Positions 42,970-50,238 of a stretch of DNA of 64,000 nucleotides are shown one piece after another. Positions within the stretch are counted from its first letter, which is position 1, and every line of letters starts with the position of its first letter. Position numbers and translations under genes: made by a program. The notes under the pieces are model-generated. The model ran no database searches, had not been told where the DNA came from, and saw nothing but the letters and a program-made list of their open reading frames with translations. Origin of the DNA: VRUE01 sp963706605 (GTDB lineage: Bacteria; Actinomycetota; Thermoleophilia; Solirubrobacterales; 70-9); assembly GCA_963706605.1 (NCBI GenBank), contig OY970165.1:1488001-1552000 (forward strand). Reading direction: 5' to 3'.

Positions 42970-44523
42970 ATGCGTGCGGTCACCTTTCAAGCCCCGGGCG
43001 AAGTCCGGATCGAGGAGAAGCCCGATCCTGAGATCGGCGCCGCCGACGATGTGGTCGTGCGGGTCGAGGCGAGCGGCATCTGTGGCTCCGACCTCCACAT
43101 CTACCACGGCAGGGTTCCGGTGGAGCCGGGCTTTACGATCGGGCACGAGTTCGTCGGCACGGTCCTCGCCGCGGGCGCCGACGTCGAGCGGGTCGCCGTC
43201 GGCGATCGCGTGCTCGGCTGCTTCCACACCGCCTGCGCTACCTGCGCCGCCTGCCTGCGCAGCGACTACCACCGCTGCGAGCGCGGCCGCACCTTCGGCC
43301 ACGGCTCGAAGCTGGGCGACCTGCAGGGGGCCCAGGCCGAGCAACTGCTGGTCCCGCGCGCCAACCTGACCCTGCGGCGGGTGCCGGAGGGGATGTCCGA
43401 CGAGGTGGCGCTGTTCGCCGGCGACGTGATGGGCACCGGCTACCACGCCGTTGCGCATGCGGGAACGCGGGCGGGCGACACGGTTGCCGTCTTGGGACTT
43501 GGCCCGGTCGGCCTCTGCGCCGTCCAGGCGGCGGTCGTCGCCGGTGCCGCGCGGGTCTTCGCGATCGACTCGGTCGAGGCACGCCTGGCGATGGCCAAGC
43601 GGTTCGGTGCGGTCCCGCTCCATCTCACCGAGGACGACCCGAAGCGAGCGGTGCGGGGTGCAACCGAGGGCCGCGGCGTCGACGTGGTCGTCGACGCGGT
43701 CGGCGACCCCGGCCCGCTGGCGATGGCGATCAGTCTGGCCCGCGGTGCCGGCACGGTGTCCGGGATCGGCGCCTACGCCGGTCAGGGTGAGGTGCCGTTG
43801 GGACTCGCCTGGCTCAAGGGCCTCACCCTGCGGCTCGGCCTCGCCAACGTGATCGCCCACGTCGACCGCGTCCTCGGCCTGATCGAGGCGGGAAAGCTTG
43901 ATCCCTCGCCCCTCGTCACCCACCATATGAAGCTCGACCAGGCCGCGGACGCCTACGAGCTCTATGACCAGCGAGAAGCGCTGAAGGTCGTTCTGACCCC
44001 GTTAGCCGATCGGCCGACCTCGTTCGTGGCGCCTTGCCGGTTTGTGAAACCTGGCGTTTCTCTCTACAGTGATCTCTGTGCGTGTGAGGCGCCTGTCAAT
44101 TCGCGGGGGCGCTCGTTCTCCTCGGGCTCGCCGGGTCTGCCGAGAGCGCTTACGCCTGTTCCTGCGCACCGCCGGGGCCGGTCGAGGCGCTGCACCGCTC
44201 GGACGCGGCGATCGTCGGCCATCTCGTCAAGGTGGTTCCGCGGAGCCGGCTCTGGGCCGACTATCGCTACCGGGTACAGCGCGTCTACAGGGGTGCGAAG
44301 ACGATCCAGCGGGGCGAGACAATCTCGGTGCGCAGCAACCGTCGCAGCGCCGCCTGCGGGCTGCCGGCGACGGCAGGATCGCCCGGTCGGCCTCTTCCTC
44401 ACGCTCGAAGATGGCCGCTGGACGGCTGGCATCTGCAGCACGATCTCGCCGCACAGGCTTTGGGTGGCGGCGAGGCACGGCTACGGAGTGAGCTCGAGGG
44501 CTGGGTCCAGCTGTACTAGTTGA
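42970..44523 (+). CDS. Zinc-dependent alcohol dehydrogenase, read-through C-terminus
   Basis: Medium-chain dehydrogenase. Catalytic zinc residues Cys in GICGSDLHIYHG and His-Glu in IGHEFVG; structural zinc four-Cys lobe CFHTACATCAACLRSDYHRC; Rossmann motif GLGPVGLCAVQAAV. The domain ends at REALKVVLTP (about residue 343, nt 43999), the usual family length. The open frame then continues for ~170 Arg/Ser-rich residues that look non-coding. Removing one C from the C4 run at 43997-44000 gives an immediate TAG (44003-44005). I therefore regard the tail as the result of a one-base insertion. NAD(P)-linked alcohol oxidation; substrate unknown. Confidence 0.8.
   Translation: MRAVTFQAPGEVRIEEKPDPEIGAADDVVVRVEASGICGSDLHIYHGRVPVEPGFTIGHEFVGTVLAAGADVERVAVGDRVLGCFHTACATCAACLRSDYHRCERGRTFGHGSKLGDLQGAQAEQLLVPRANLTLRRVPEGMSDEVALFAGDVMGTGYHAVAHAGTRAGDTVAVLGLGPVGLCAVQAAVVAGAARVFAIDSVEARLAMAKRFGAVPLHLTEDDPKRAVRGATEGRGVDVVVDAVGDPGPLAMAISLARGAGTVSGIGAYAGQGEVPLGLAWLKGLTLRLGLANVIAHVDRVLGLIEAGKLDPSPLVTHHMKLDQAADAYELYDQREALKVVLTPLADRPTSFVAPCRFVKPGVSLYSDLCACEAPVNSRGRSFSSGSPGLPRALTPVPAHRRGRSRRCTARTRRSSAISSRWFRGAGSGPTIATGYSASTGVRRRSSGARQSRCAATVAAPPAGCRRRQDRPVGLFLTLEDGRWTAGICSTISPHRLWVAARHGYGVSSRAGSSCTS
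44069..44523 (+). pseudogene. Frameshifted secreted CSC-type (NTR/TIMP-like) protein
   Basis: Pieces of one small exported protein lie in three frames. The first frame gives a GTG start (44069) and basic N-terminus. After the G5 run at 44105-44109, the next frame reads a signal peptide (ALVLLGLAGSAESAYA) and the mature start CSCAPPGPVEALHRSDAAIV, then VVPRSRLWADYRYRVQRVYR and SAACGLPA. After the C3 run at 44382-44384, the third frame continues VGLFLTLEDGRWTAGICSTI. Each step equals one surplus base. The CSCAP...A...G.V.......V..V.RG...CG...G..FL pattern matches secreted NTR-like proteins of actinobacteria. Either a decayed gene or a sequence error. Confidence 0.65.
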
Positions 44524-44553
44524 CTAACACAGCTGTCTCATCTACTGTGTTGG
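44524..44553. promoter_or_regulatory. Candidate GntR operator
   Basis: CTAACACAG (44524-44532) and CTGTGTTGG (44545-44553) form an inverted repeat with one mismatch, ending 4 nt before the GntR ATG at 44558. The flanking GTTGACTAACAC is AT-rich for this genome. Position suggests autorepression. Confidence 0.45.
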
Positions 44554-44557
44554 TTGA

Positions 44558-45340
44558 ATGGCACACCAGGCAACGCGTGAGGACGCGAATCCGTTCTCGA
44601 TCGATCCGGGCGACGAGCTGCCGGTCGGTCTGCAGCTGACCTGGCGGCTGCGTGCTCTGATCGCGACGGGCCGCCTCGCCTCGGGAGAACGGCTGCCGAG
44701 CTTCCGCCGGCTCTCCGATTGGGCGGGGGTGAACGTGAACACCGTGCGAGCGGTCTACGCGGGACTTGAAGAGGAGGGCCTGGTGGTCAGCCGCCAGGGG
44801 CAGGGGACTTTCGTCGCGGACGGGATCGAGACCGCCTCGCAGCTCGAGGAGATCGCCACCGAGGCGCTGCAGCGCGCCGTGGATGCAGGGCTCAGCCCGC
44901 GTGACCTGGCGGTTGTGGCCTCCGCCTGCGCCAACATGCCGGGGGCTCTTGACGGCGCGGTTGCCGCGCCGGCGGGTGATCTTCCGGACCTGACCGAGGA
45001 GAGCGAGGTGATCGAGGTGCGCCACGAGCTGCGGCGCCAGATCGCCCGGCTCGAGGCCGAGCTTGCCGCCTATCCACGCGACCTGCCCCGTGACTTGCCG
45101 ACCGCGCCGCGCCGCGCCAGCGCCCACGTCGCCGGGGTGGAGGAGCTGGAGCAGACGCGGGATACGTTGATCGCCCAGCTATCCGCGGCCCAGAGGGCGG
45201 CCGAGCAGCGGGCGCGTCAGGTCGGTCGTGAAAGGGTCCAGCGTCGCCAGATGCTGAGCTCAGACGCGGGGGCGGAGCCGAACGATTCGGATCCGGGCCC
45301 GCTCGAGCGGGCGATGAGCTGGTGGCGGCGCAAGCTGTAA
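44558..45340 (+). CDS. GntR family regulator (YtrA-like)
   Basis: 260 aa. N-terminal GntR winged helix, residues ~20-85: LPVGLQLTWRLRALIATGRL, ASGERLPSFRRLSDWAGVNV, NTVRAVYAGLEEEGLVVSRQ, GQGTFVA. The C-terminal half is not a FadR or HutC ligand domain; it is a long helical, Glu/Arg/Ala-rich stretch (VIEVRHELRRQIARLEAELA; TLIAQLSAAQRAAEQRARQV) likely to form a coiled coil. It overlaps the YrbE-type permease gene by 19 nt, so it is probably the operon's regulator. Confidence 0.85.
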   Translation: MAHQATREDANPFSIDPGDELPVGLQLTWRLRALIATGRLASGERLPSFRRLSDWAGVNVNTVRAVYAGLEEEGLVVSRQGQGTFVADGIETASQLEEIATEALQRAVDAGLSPRDLAVVASACANMPGALDGAVAAPAGDLPDLTEESEVIEVRHELRRQIARLEAELAAYPRDLPRDLPTAPRRASAHVAGVEELEQTRDTLIAQLSAAQRAAEQRARQVGRERVQRRQMLSSDAGAEPNDSDPGPLERAMSWWRRKL

Positions 45341-46128
45341 CGCGGGCGCTGCTGCCCGCCAAGTCCGCCTTCGAGGAGGTGGGGGAGATGGTCATCCTCA
45401 CCGCGCGCACGCTCATCTCCGCGGTCAGGCCGCCGTATCCGTACGGCGAGGAGCTGGTCGGTCAGTTCCTCTTCGTACTCAAACTCTCTTGGTTCCCGAT
45501 GACGATCTCCACCTTCGCCCTCTGTCTGGGCGCGCCGGGCCTACAGGCCGCCGGCATCCTCTCCCTGTTCGGCAACCTCGACCGACTCGGCGCCTTCTTC
45601 GTGGTGACCGCGGTCCGTTTCATCGGGCCGATAGTCACCGCGGCGGTTGTCGCCGGCGTTGCCGGGACCGCGATCACCGCCGACCTCGGCGCCCGCAAGA
45701 TCCGCGAGGAGCTCGACGCCCTGCAGGTGCTCGGCGTCGACCCGATCAAGAACCTCGTCGTGCCGCGCTTCCTGGCGCTGATGATCATCACCGGGTTGCT
45801 CGACATCTTCGCGATCGTCTTCGGCCTCACCGCCGGCATCGCCGCCGAGCTGCTCTACCGCCAGCCGCTGGGCGGCTTTTTCGCAACGCTCTTCACCAAC
45901 GCCTCGATCACCGATATCTGGGGGTCGGTCCTGATGTGCACGTTGTTCGGCGGAATCATCGCGGTGGTCTGTTGCTACAAAGGGATGACCGCTTCGGGCG
46001 GTCCCGCCGGGGTGGGCCGCGCCGTCAATCAGGCAGTGGTCATCTCCTTCATGGGGGTCTTCTTCTTCCTCTATCTGTTCACCACGGTCCTGCTCGCCTC
46101 CAACCCCGAACTGCAGTCGATCCGGTGA
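45322..46128 (+). CDS. MlaE/YrbE-type permease (YrbE A)
   Basis: 268 aa; the GTG at 45322 overlaps the GntR gene, and a later start is possible since the first ~35 residues are variable. Family core: LVGQFLFVLKLSWFPMTIST, AVRFIGPIVTAAVVAGVAGT, ITADLGARKIREELDALQVL and the ending CCYKGMTASGGPAGVGRAVN. YrbE proteins form the membrane channel of MCE lipid importers. It overlaps the next permease by 4 nt. Confidence 0.88.
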   Translation: MAAQAVTRALLPAKSAFEEVGEMVILTARTLISAVRPPYPYGEELVGQFLFVLKLSWFPMTISTFALCLGAPGLQAAGILSLFGNLDRLGAFFVVTAVRFIGPIVTAAVVAGVAGTAITADLGARKIREELDALQVLGVDPIKNLVVPRFLALMIITGLLDIFAIVFGLTAGIAAELLYRQPLGGFFATLFTNASITDIWGSVLMCTLFGGIIAVVCCYKGMTASGGPAGVGRAVNQAVVISFMGVFFFLYLFTTVLLASNPELQSIR

Positions 46129-46922
46129 GCGGTCTGCTCGACGTCTCGCGTGGCTGGTTCGAGGCATTCGGCGAAATCGCCCGCTTCGGCTCGCGGGTCG
46201 CCGGCCTCGTCTACTCGGGTCGCGTCATGCAGTTCTTCGGTGAGAGCTTGCGCCAGGCGGGCATCCTGGTCCTCGGCTCGGCGCTGATCATCTGGGCGTT
46301 CGTCTTCATCCTCGGTCTCAACTGCGGGGTGATCGGCGCCTACTTCGTGCGCTCCTATGGCGTGCCCAGCTACGCCGGCCTGTTCTCGGCTTACTGCGAT
46401 CTGCGCGAGGGGCTGCCCTACGCCTTCGGCTACATCCTCTCCGCCAAGGTCGGGACCGGGATCGTCGCCGAGCTCGGCGCGATGCGGATCTCCGATGAGA
46501 TCGACGCGCTCGAGGTGATGGGCATCCCGCCGGTCACCTTCCTTGCCGCGACCCGCCTGCTCGGGGCCTGGATTGCGCTTCCGTTCCTCTACCTGGTCGG
46601 GATCGGGATCGGGTACCTCGCCAGCTACCTGGCGGTCGTGCAGCAGATCGGCGACGTCTCCTCCGGCGGCTACCTGCTGATCTTCTGGACGTTTCAGGAC
46701 TTCGTCGACATCTTTTTCAGCCTGACGAAGGGGATGGTGATGGCGACCATCATCGTCCTGGTCGGCTGTTACTACGGCTACACCGCCTCCGGCGGGCCGG
46801 TGGGCGTGGGTACGGCGACCGCCAAGTCGATGGTCGTCAACATTGTCATGGTCCACATCGTCGGCATGCTCGGCACCCTGATCTTCTACGGCGCCAACCC
46901 GCGGGCGCCGATCGGCGGCTGA
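46125..46922 (+). CDS. MlaE/YrbE-type permease (YrbE B)
   Basis: 265 aa from the GTG at 46125 (GTGA overlap with the previous stop). Core motifs: YAFGYILSAKVGTGIVAELG, AMRISDEIDALEVMGIPPVT and GCYYGYTASGGPVGVGTATA, the paired YrbEB pattern. Together with YrbE A it should make the two-subunit permease of an MCE-type lipid transporter. Unusually, no mce genes and no MlaF-type ATPase gene follow: the next gene is convergent. Confidence 0.88.
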   Translation: MSGLLDVSRGWFEAFGEIARFGSRVAGLVYSGRVMQFFGESLRQAGILVLGSALIIWAFVFILGLNCGVIGAYFVRSYGVPSYAGLFSAYCDLREGLPYAFGYILSAKVGTGIVAELGAMRISDEIDALEVMGIPPVTFLAATRLLGAWIALPFLYLVGIGIGYLASYLAVVQQIGDVSSGGYLLIFWTFQDFVDIFFSLTKGMVMATIIVLVGCYYGYTASGGPVGVGTATAKSMVVNIVMVHIVGMLGTLIFYGANPRAPIGG

Positions 46923-46926
46923 GCGG

Positions 46927-47712
46927 TCAGGCGGAAGCCGGCGCCGTGGCCTTCGCCGGTTTGCGATGCCGGCGGAACATCTCCCTCACCCATTTGATGC
47001 CGCGTCGCTCTTCGAGCGGCTCTCGGAAGCGCTCGAAACCCTTGGCCGAGGGTTGGTCGGGGGAGATCGGTCCCTCCTCCGGCTGGGCCAGCGGGTAGAA
47101 GAGCGAGGCTGCGGTGAGGTCGGCGACGCTGAAGTCGTCCCCGACCAGGTACTCGCCGTCGCCCAGCTCAGCCTCGAGCCGGTCGAGAGCGGCGAGGACC
47201 TTGGCGCGCGCCAGCTCTGCCCCTTCGGCGCTGCTCGCCCCGAAGCGAAGGCTAGTGTAGAGGCGGGCGTAGGCGGCGGTGGGGCGGCCGAATCTGGCCA
47301 GGGGCGCGGGGGCCGTCTCTTCCATCAGCGCGGCGAAGCGCTCCGGGTCGTTGCCGTACTCGTACCAGGCAACCCGCCGAATGTGCGGCCCCAGCTCCTC
47401 GTCGAAGAAGTCCTCCAGAGCGAGGGCGCGGCGCCGCTCGGTCGGGTCCGACGGGTAGAGGGGCGGGTCGGGATGGCGCTCCTCCAGCGCCGCGATGATC
47501 GCGGTCGAGTCGCCGATCTGCCGTCCGTCGATGCTCAGGATCGGGAAGGTGTAGTGGCCGCCGCGGGTGAGCCAGAGCGCCACTGCCATGTGGGCGCCGG
47601 GGGCGGGCGCGCGCCGTCGGTGCTCGACGTTCTTCCAGGCGAGCGCCCAACGGGCCTTCTCGCTGAAGTGAGAGACGTTGATCTGCCAGAGGGTGGGAAG
47701 TGAGTCGCTCAT
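46927..47712 (-). CDS. Glutathione S-transferase-like protein
   Basis: 261 aa from the ATG at 47712; a much longer open frame extending to ~48906 is spurious because it runs antisense through arfB. N-terminal thioredoxin-like domain: LPTLWQINVSHFSEKARWAL, FPILSIDGRQIGDSTAIIAA, LEERHPDPPLYP. C-terminal all-helical domain: ALDRLEAELGDGEYLVGDDF then SVADLTAASLFYPL. GST fold; since actinobacteria of this group usually lack glutathione, the thiol cofactor is uncertain. Convergent with the YrbE pair (4-nt gap). Confidence 0.82.
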   Translation of the reverse strand: MSDSLPTLWQINVSHFSEKARWALAWKNVEHRRRAPAPGAHMAVALWLTRGGHYTFPILSIDGRQIGDSTAIIAALEERHPDPPLYPSDPTERRRALALEDFFDEELGPHIRRVAWYEYGNDPERFAALMEETAPAPLARFGRPTAAYARLYTSLRFGASSAEGAELARAKVLAALDRLEAELGDGEYLVGDDFSVADLTAASLFYPLAQPEEGPISPDQPSAKGFERFREPLEERRGIKWVREMFRRHRKPAKATAPASA

Positions 47713-47748
47713 GTTTCGATCGGGCCGCCTTGTGGAAGCATAGGAGGG

Positions 47749-48027
47749 ATGGCACCACTTGGCGATTCCGAGATCGAGGCGAGGCTTATCGAGCACCCGG
47801 GCTGGGAGCGAGCCGGCGATGCGATCAGCAAGAGCTTCAAGCGCAGTGATTTCGTCGGCTCGGTCAACTTCGCCGGCAGCCTGGTCGGCCCGGCGGAGGC
47901 GATGAACCACCATCCCGACCTGGAGATCTCCTGGGACACGGTCACCGTGTCCCTCTCCACCCACTCGGAGGGCGGCATCACGGCAGCCGACTTCGAGCTC
48001 GCGGCGAAGATCGACGCGCTGGCCTGA
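47749..48027 (+). CDS. Pterin-4a-carbinolamine dehydratase
   Basis: 92 aa, ATG with AGGAGGG immediately before it. Family signature: WERAGDAISKSFKRSDFVGS, the catalytic NHHPDLEISWDTVTVSLSTH and SEGGITAADFELAAKID, with the His-His-Pro motif. It dehydrates 4a-hydroxytetrahydropterin to regenerate the quinonoid dihydropterin after aromatic amino-acid hydroxylase turnover; it may have other roles since no hydroxylase gene is near. Divergent from the GST-like gene (36-bp gap). Size is normal for the family. Confidence 0.9.
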   Translation: MAPLGDSEIEARLIEHPGWERAGDAISKSFKRSDFVGSVNFAGSLVGPAEAMNHHPDLEISWDTVTVSLSTHSEGGITAADFELAAKIDALA

Positions 48028-48039
48028 GCCGGGCGCCGC

Positions 48040-48045
48040 TACCGT
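48040..48045 (+). promoter_or_regulatory. -10-like TACCGT before arfB
   Basis: TACCGT ends 7 nt before the GTG at 48053, the same arrangement as at several other starts in the window. Confidence 0.35.
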
Positions 48046-48052
48046 GGCCTGA

Positions 48053-48469
48053 GTGGCCGAGACGCTGAAGATCGACGAGCGCCTAGCGATTCCCGTCGCG
48101 GAGATCGAGCTGCGGGCCAGCCGCTCCTCTGGGCCCGGCGGGCAGCACGCCAACGTCACCGCCTCGCGAGTCGAAGCCGTATTCGACGTTGCGGCTTCGA
48201 GCGTGCTCGACGACACACAGCGGGCGCGGTTGCTGGAGCGCGCCGGGGCGACCGTCACCGCGGTCGCCCAGGAGGCCCGCGGCCAGGCGCGTAATCGCGA
48301 GCTGGCGCTGGAGCGGCTGGCGGGGAAGATCGCGGCCGGGCTCACGGTTCCGCGGCGTCGCCGTCCGACCAGGCCGAGCCGTGCCGCCCGCAAACGCCGC
48401 CTCGAGCAAAAGCGGCAGGCCGGTGAGCGCAAGCGCACTCGCCGTCGCCCGGCCGGTGAGGACGATTGA
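48053..48469 (+). CDS. arfB: Alternative ribosome-rescue factor / peptidyl-tRNA hydrolase ArfB
   Basis: 138 aa, GTG start. The GGQ catalytic motif of class I release factors is at residues 29-31 within ASRSSGPGGQHANVTASRVE. There is a short globular domain without codon-recognition domains, and a long basic C-terminal tail (PRRRRPTRPSRAARKRRLEQ and RKRTRRRP) that in ArfB/YaeJ enters the empty mRNA channel of stalled ribosomes. It hydrolyses peptidyl-tRNA to free stalled ribosomes. Same direction as the genes on both sides. Confidence 0.92.
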   Translation: MAETLKIDERLAIPVAEIELRASRSSGPGGQHANVTASRVEAVFDVAASSVLDDTQRARLLERAGATVTAVAQEARGQARNRELALERLAGKIAAGLTVPRRRRPTRPSRAARKRRLEQKRQAGERKRTRRRPAGEDD

Positions 48470-48501
48470 GCCGGGCGCCGCTCCGTGGCAGACTCGGATC
48501 G

Positions 48502-48852
48502 ATGGCGAAGCGCAAGCAACGGCCCCGGCCCCGGCAGAAGCCCGCGACGATCGACTACACCGACCCCGAGGGCAACGTCCTCACCCTGCGGCAGACGCTG
48601 AGCGCGGGGACGATCGCGAAGCTCGGCCAGGGTCCGGCCACGGCGGCGACCACCCAGGACGACGCCTGGCGGCGGCGTTCCGAGCTGCTCTTCGAGCGCC
48701 TTGCGGTGGATTGGGAGATCGCCGGCCTCTCGCTCACGGACCAGAAGATGCTGCTCGGCCGCTACCGAATGGCCGACGCCGCGACCCAGGAATGGGTCCG
48801 CCGCACGATCGTTAACCACATCGATCAATTCATCCCCGAGTTGAGGGAGTAA
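48502..48852 (+). CDS. Conserved hypothetical protein, 116 aa
   Basis: ATG at 48502. Basic N-terminus (MAKRKQRPRPRQKPATI) followed by DYTDPEGNVLTLRQTLSAGT, then a helical domain AWRRRSELLFERLAVDWEIA, GLSLTDQKMLLGRYRMADAA and EWVRRTIVNHIDQFIPELRE. The middle helices are well formed and the composition is typical coding, but I recognise no family. Follows arfB by 32 nt and may share its transcript. Probably cytoplasmic: no signal peptide or TM segment. Confidence 0.7.
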   Translation: MAKRKQRPRPRQKPATIDYTDPEGNVLTLRQTLSAGTIAKLGQGPATAATTQDDAWRRRSELLFERLAVDWEIAGLSLTDQKMLLGRYRMADAATQEWVRRTIVNHIDQFIPELRE

Positions 48853-48892
48853 AGTCGCCCCGAGGCAGGGATCAGCGAGGAAGGAGCTTGCA

Positions 48893-49273
48893 ATGCTTGC
48901 CGACACGAAAGCCTTCAGTGGCTTCGCCGTCGATGACCTGGACGCAGCGAAGCGCTTCTATGGTGAGACCCTGGGGTTGAGGCTCTCCGTGCTGGACGAG
49001 CAGAATGGCCTGCTGTCCTTGGATCTGGCCGGTGACCGCGACACGCTCGTCTACCTGAAACCGGACTTTACGCCGGCCACCTACACGATCCTCAACTTCC
49101 AGGTTCACGACATCGACTCGGTCGTCGACGACCTGGCCTCGCGTGGCGTGAGGTTCGAGCGCTACGAGGCCTTCGACCAGGACGAGAACGGCATCTCGCG
49201 GGGCAACGGCCCGGCGATCGCCTGGTTCAAGGATCCCGCAGGCAACCTGCTCTCCGTGCTCGAGCAGGACTGA
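48893..49273 (+). CDS. VOC (glyoxalase/bleomycin-resistance) family protein
   Basis: 126 aa, ATG preceded by GGAAGGAGC. One vicinal-oxygen-chelate unit of two beta-alpha-beta-beta-beta modules: TKAFSGFAVDDLDAAKRFYG, ETLGLRLSVLD, then TYTILNFQVHDIDSVVDDLA, SRGVRFERYEAF and AIAWFKDPAGNLLSVLEQD. The C-terminal DPAGN...E supplies the usual metal ligand; the N-terminal His is replaced (K6-A-F-S-G-F), so metal dependence is uncertain. Substrate unknown. Confidence 0.82.
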   Translation: MLADTKAFSGFAVDDLDAAKRFYGETLGLRLSVLDEQNGLLSLDLAGDRDTLVYLKPDFTPATYTILNFQVHDIDSVVDDLASRGVRFERYEAFDQDENGISRGNGPAIAWFKDPAGNLLSVLEQD

Positions 49274-49296
49274 GGGTCGAGGGGCGTAGGCCGCCC

Positions 49297-49560
49297 TCAG
49301 GTGGCGAGCAGCTTCGCCTTTTGGGCGGCGAACTCTTCGTCGGTGAGAATTCCCTGCGCTTTCAGCTCACCCAGCTCCTTGAGCTGATCGATCGTCGACT
49401 GCCCGGTTTCGGGGGCTGGGGCTGCGGGGGGCGGCGCCTGTTGTGGTTCTTCCTGCTGTGCCCAGCGCTCGCCCTGGCGCCGTGACACCCGGTTGCTCAC
49501 CGCGGTGGCGGTCCCGGCGATGACCGCGGTTCGTGCGACTCCACGAAGTAGTCCAGGCAT
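49297..49560 (-). CDS. Small SHOCT-domain protein
   Basis: 87 aa from the ATG at 49560, which has AAGGAG 8 nt upstream. N-terminal hydrophobic segment (GVARTAVIAGTATAVSN), a Gln/Pro/Ala linker (QQEEPQQAPPPAAPAPETGQ) and a C-terminal SHOCT domain: STIDQLKELGELKAQGILTD, EEFAAQKAKLL. SHOCT domains are short oligomerisation modules at protein ends. Function unknown. Next to a DUF6325-like gene on the same strand; such pairs are frequent in actinobacteria. Confidence 0.82.
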   Translation of the reverse strand: MPGLLRGVARTAVIAGTATAVSNRVSRRQGERWAQQEEPQQAPPPAAPAPETGQSTIDQLKELGELKAQGILTDEEFAAQKAKLLAT

Positions 49561-49579
49561 GACGGGTCTCCTTGTTTCC

Positions 49580-50038
49580 TTAGGATGCCGTCTCAGCCGC
49601 GTCCAGCGCGGCGAGCACGGCTTGGATCGGGATGCGCCCGCTGGCGACCAGCTGGCCGCCAGAGCGGCGCACCGCAGACGCAAACGGGGCGGCCCACCGG
49701 TTCTCGAACACGAGCAGGGCCGCCGAGGTTCCGGCCTCCAGCGCGCCGGCGGCCTCCTCGATGTCCTCGTCGGAGAGAAGGCCCGACGAGGCGCCCTCGA
49801 AGGCAGCGAATCCAGCGGCCCCGTCGCCGAGGTCGGAGATCTCCAGCGCGGCCACGGAGCCGTCCTCGGCCTTGGCGATGAAGGCGAGGTCGAGGATGCG
49901 GATCAGGCCGCGATCGACAAGGTCGATCAGATGCGGCGCTGCCTCGCCCGTCGGCTGGCGCTCCGGCCACTCAACGAGCAGATAATCGATCGGACCCATC
50001 TCGCTGAGCTCATCGGCGGCCAAATCTGACCCTTTCAT
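49580..50038 (-). CDS. DUF6325-like protein
   Basis: 152 aa from the ATG at 50038 (MKGSDLAADELSE); ATG codons at 50077 and 49998 are alternatives. The motif MGPIDYLLVEWPERQPTGEA marks a family frequently beside SHOCT proteins. It has a beta-alpha ferredoxin-like appearance: LIDLVDRGLIRILDLAFIAK, GSVAALEISDL, then a Gly/Ala-rich part GTSAALLVFENRWAAPFASA and a C-terminal helix IPIQAVLAALDAAE. No catalytic residues evident. Probably co-transcribed with the SHOCT gene 19 nt downstream. Confidence 0.75.
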   Translation of the reverse strand: MKGSDLAADELSEMGPIDYLLVEWPERQPTGEAAPHLIDLVDRGLIRILDLAFIAKAEDGSVAALEISDLGDGAAGFAAFEGASSGLLSDEDIEEAAGALEAGTSAALLVFENRWAAPFASAVRRSGGQLVASGRIPIQAVLAALDAAETAS

Positions 50039-50113
50039 CGTCGAGTAAGCGCCGGAAGACCCGGCAGAGGAGACCATAGCGTTGCGCGAGCCACATCGTT
50101 CCCCGGCCGACGA

Positions 50114-50185
50114 TGGGCGCGGCTGGGTTCGAACCAGCGACCTCTCGCGTGTGAGGCGAGCGCTCTCCCACTGAGCTACGCGCCC
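50114..50185 (-). tRNA. tRNA-Val (CAC)
   Basis: Minus strand, 72 nt: acceptor GGGCGCG/CGCGCCC, D arm GCTC/GAGC, anticodon stem CTCGC/GCGAG with loop CTCACAC (anticodon CAC), T arm CTGG-TTCGAAC-CCAG. Discriminator A; no encoded CCA. Confidence 0.95.
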
Positions 50186-50238
50186 TGGGTGCTGCGCGGA
50201 TCATACGGGGCTAGGGTTGGTCCGGCGCGGCTGAGATC

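Noticed and set aside
46927..48906. 659-codon minus-strand frame
   Set aside because: Only the part up to 47712 is GST-like. The rest is antisense to pterin dehydratase, arfB and the 116-aa gene and is Arg/Ser-rich noise.
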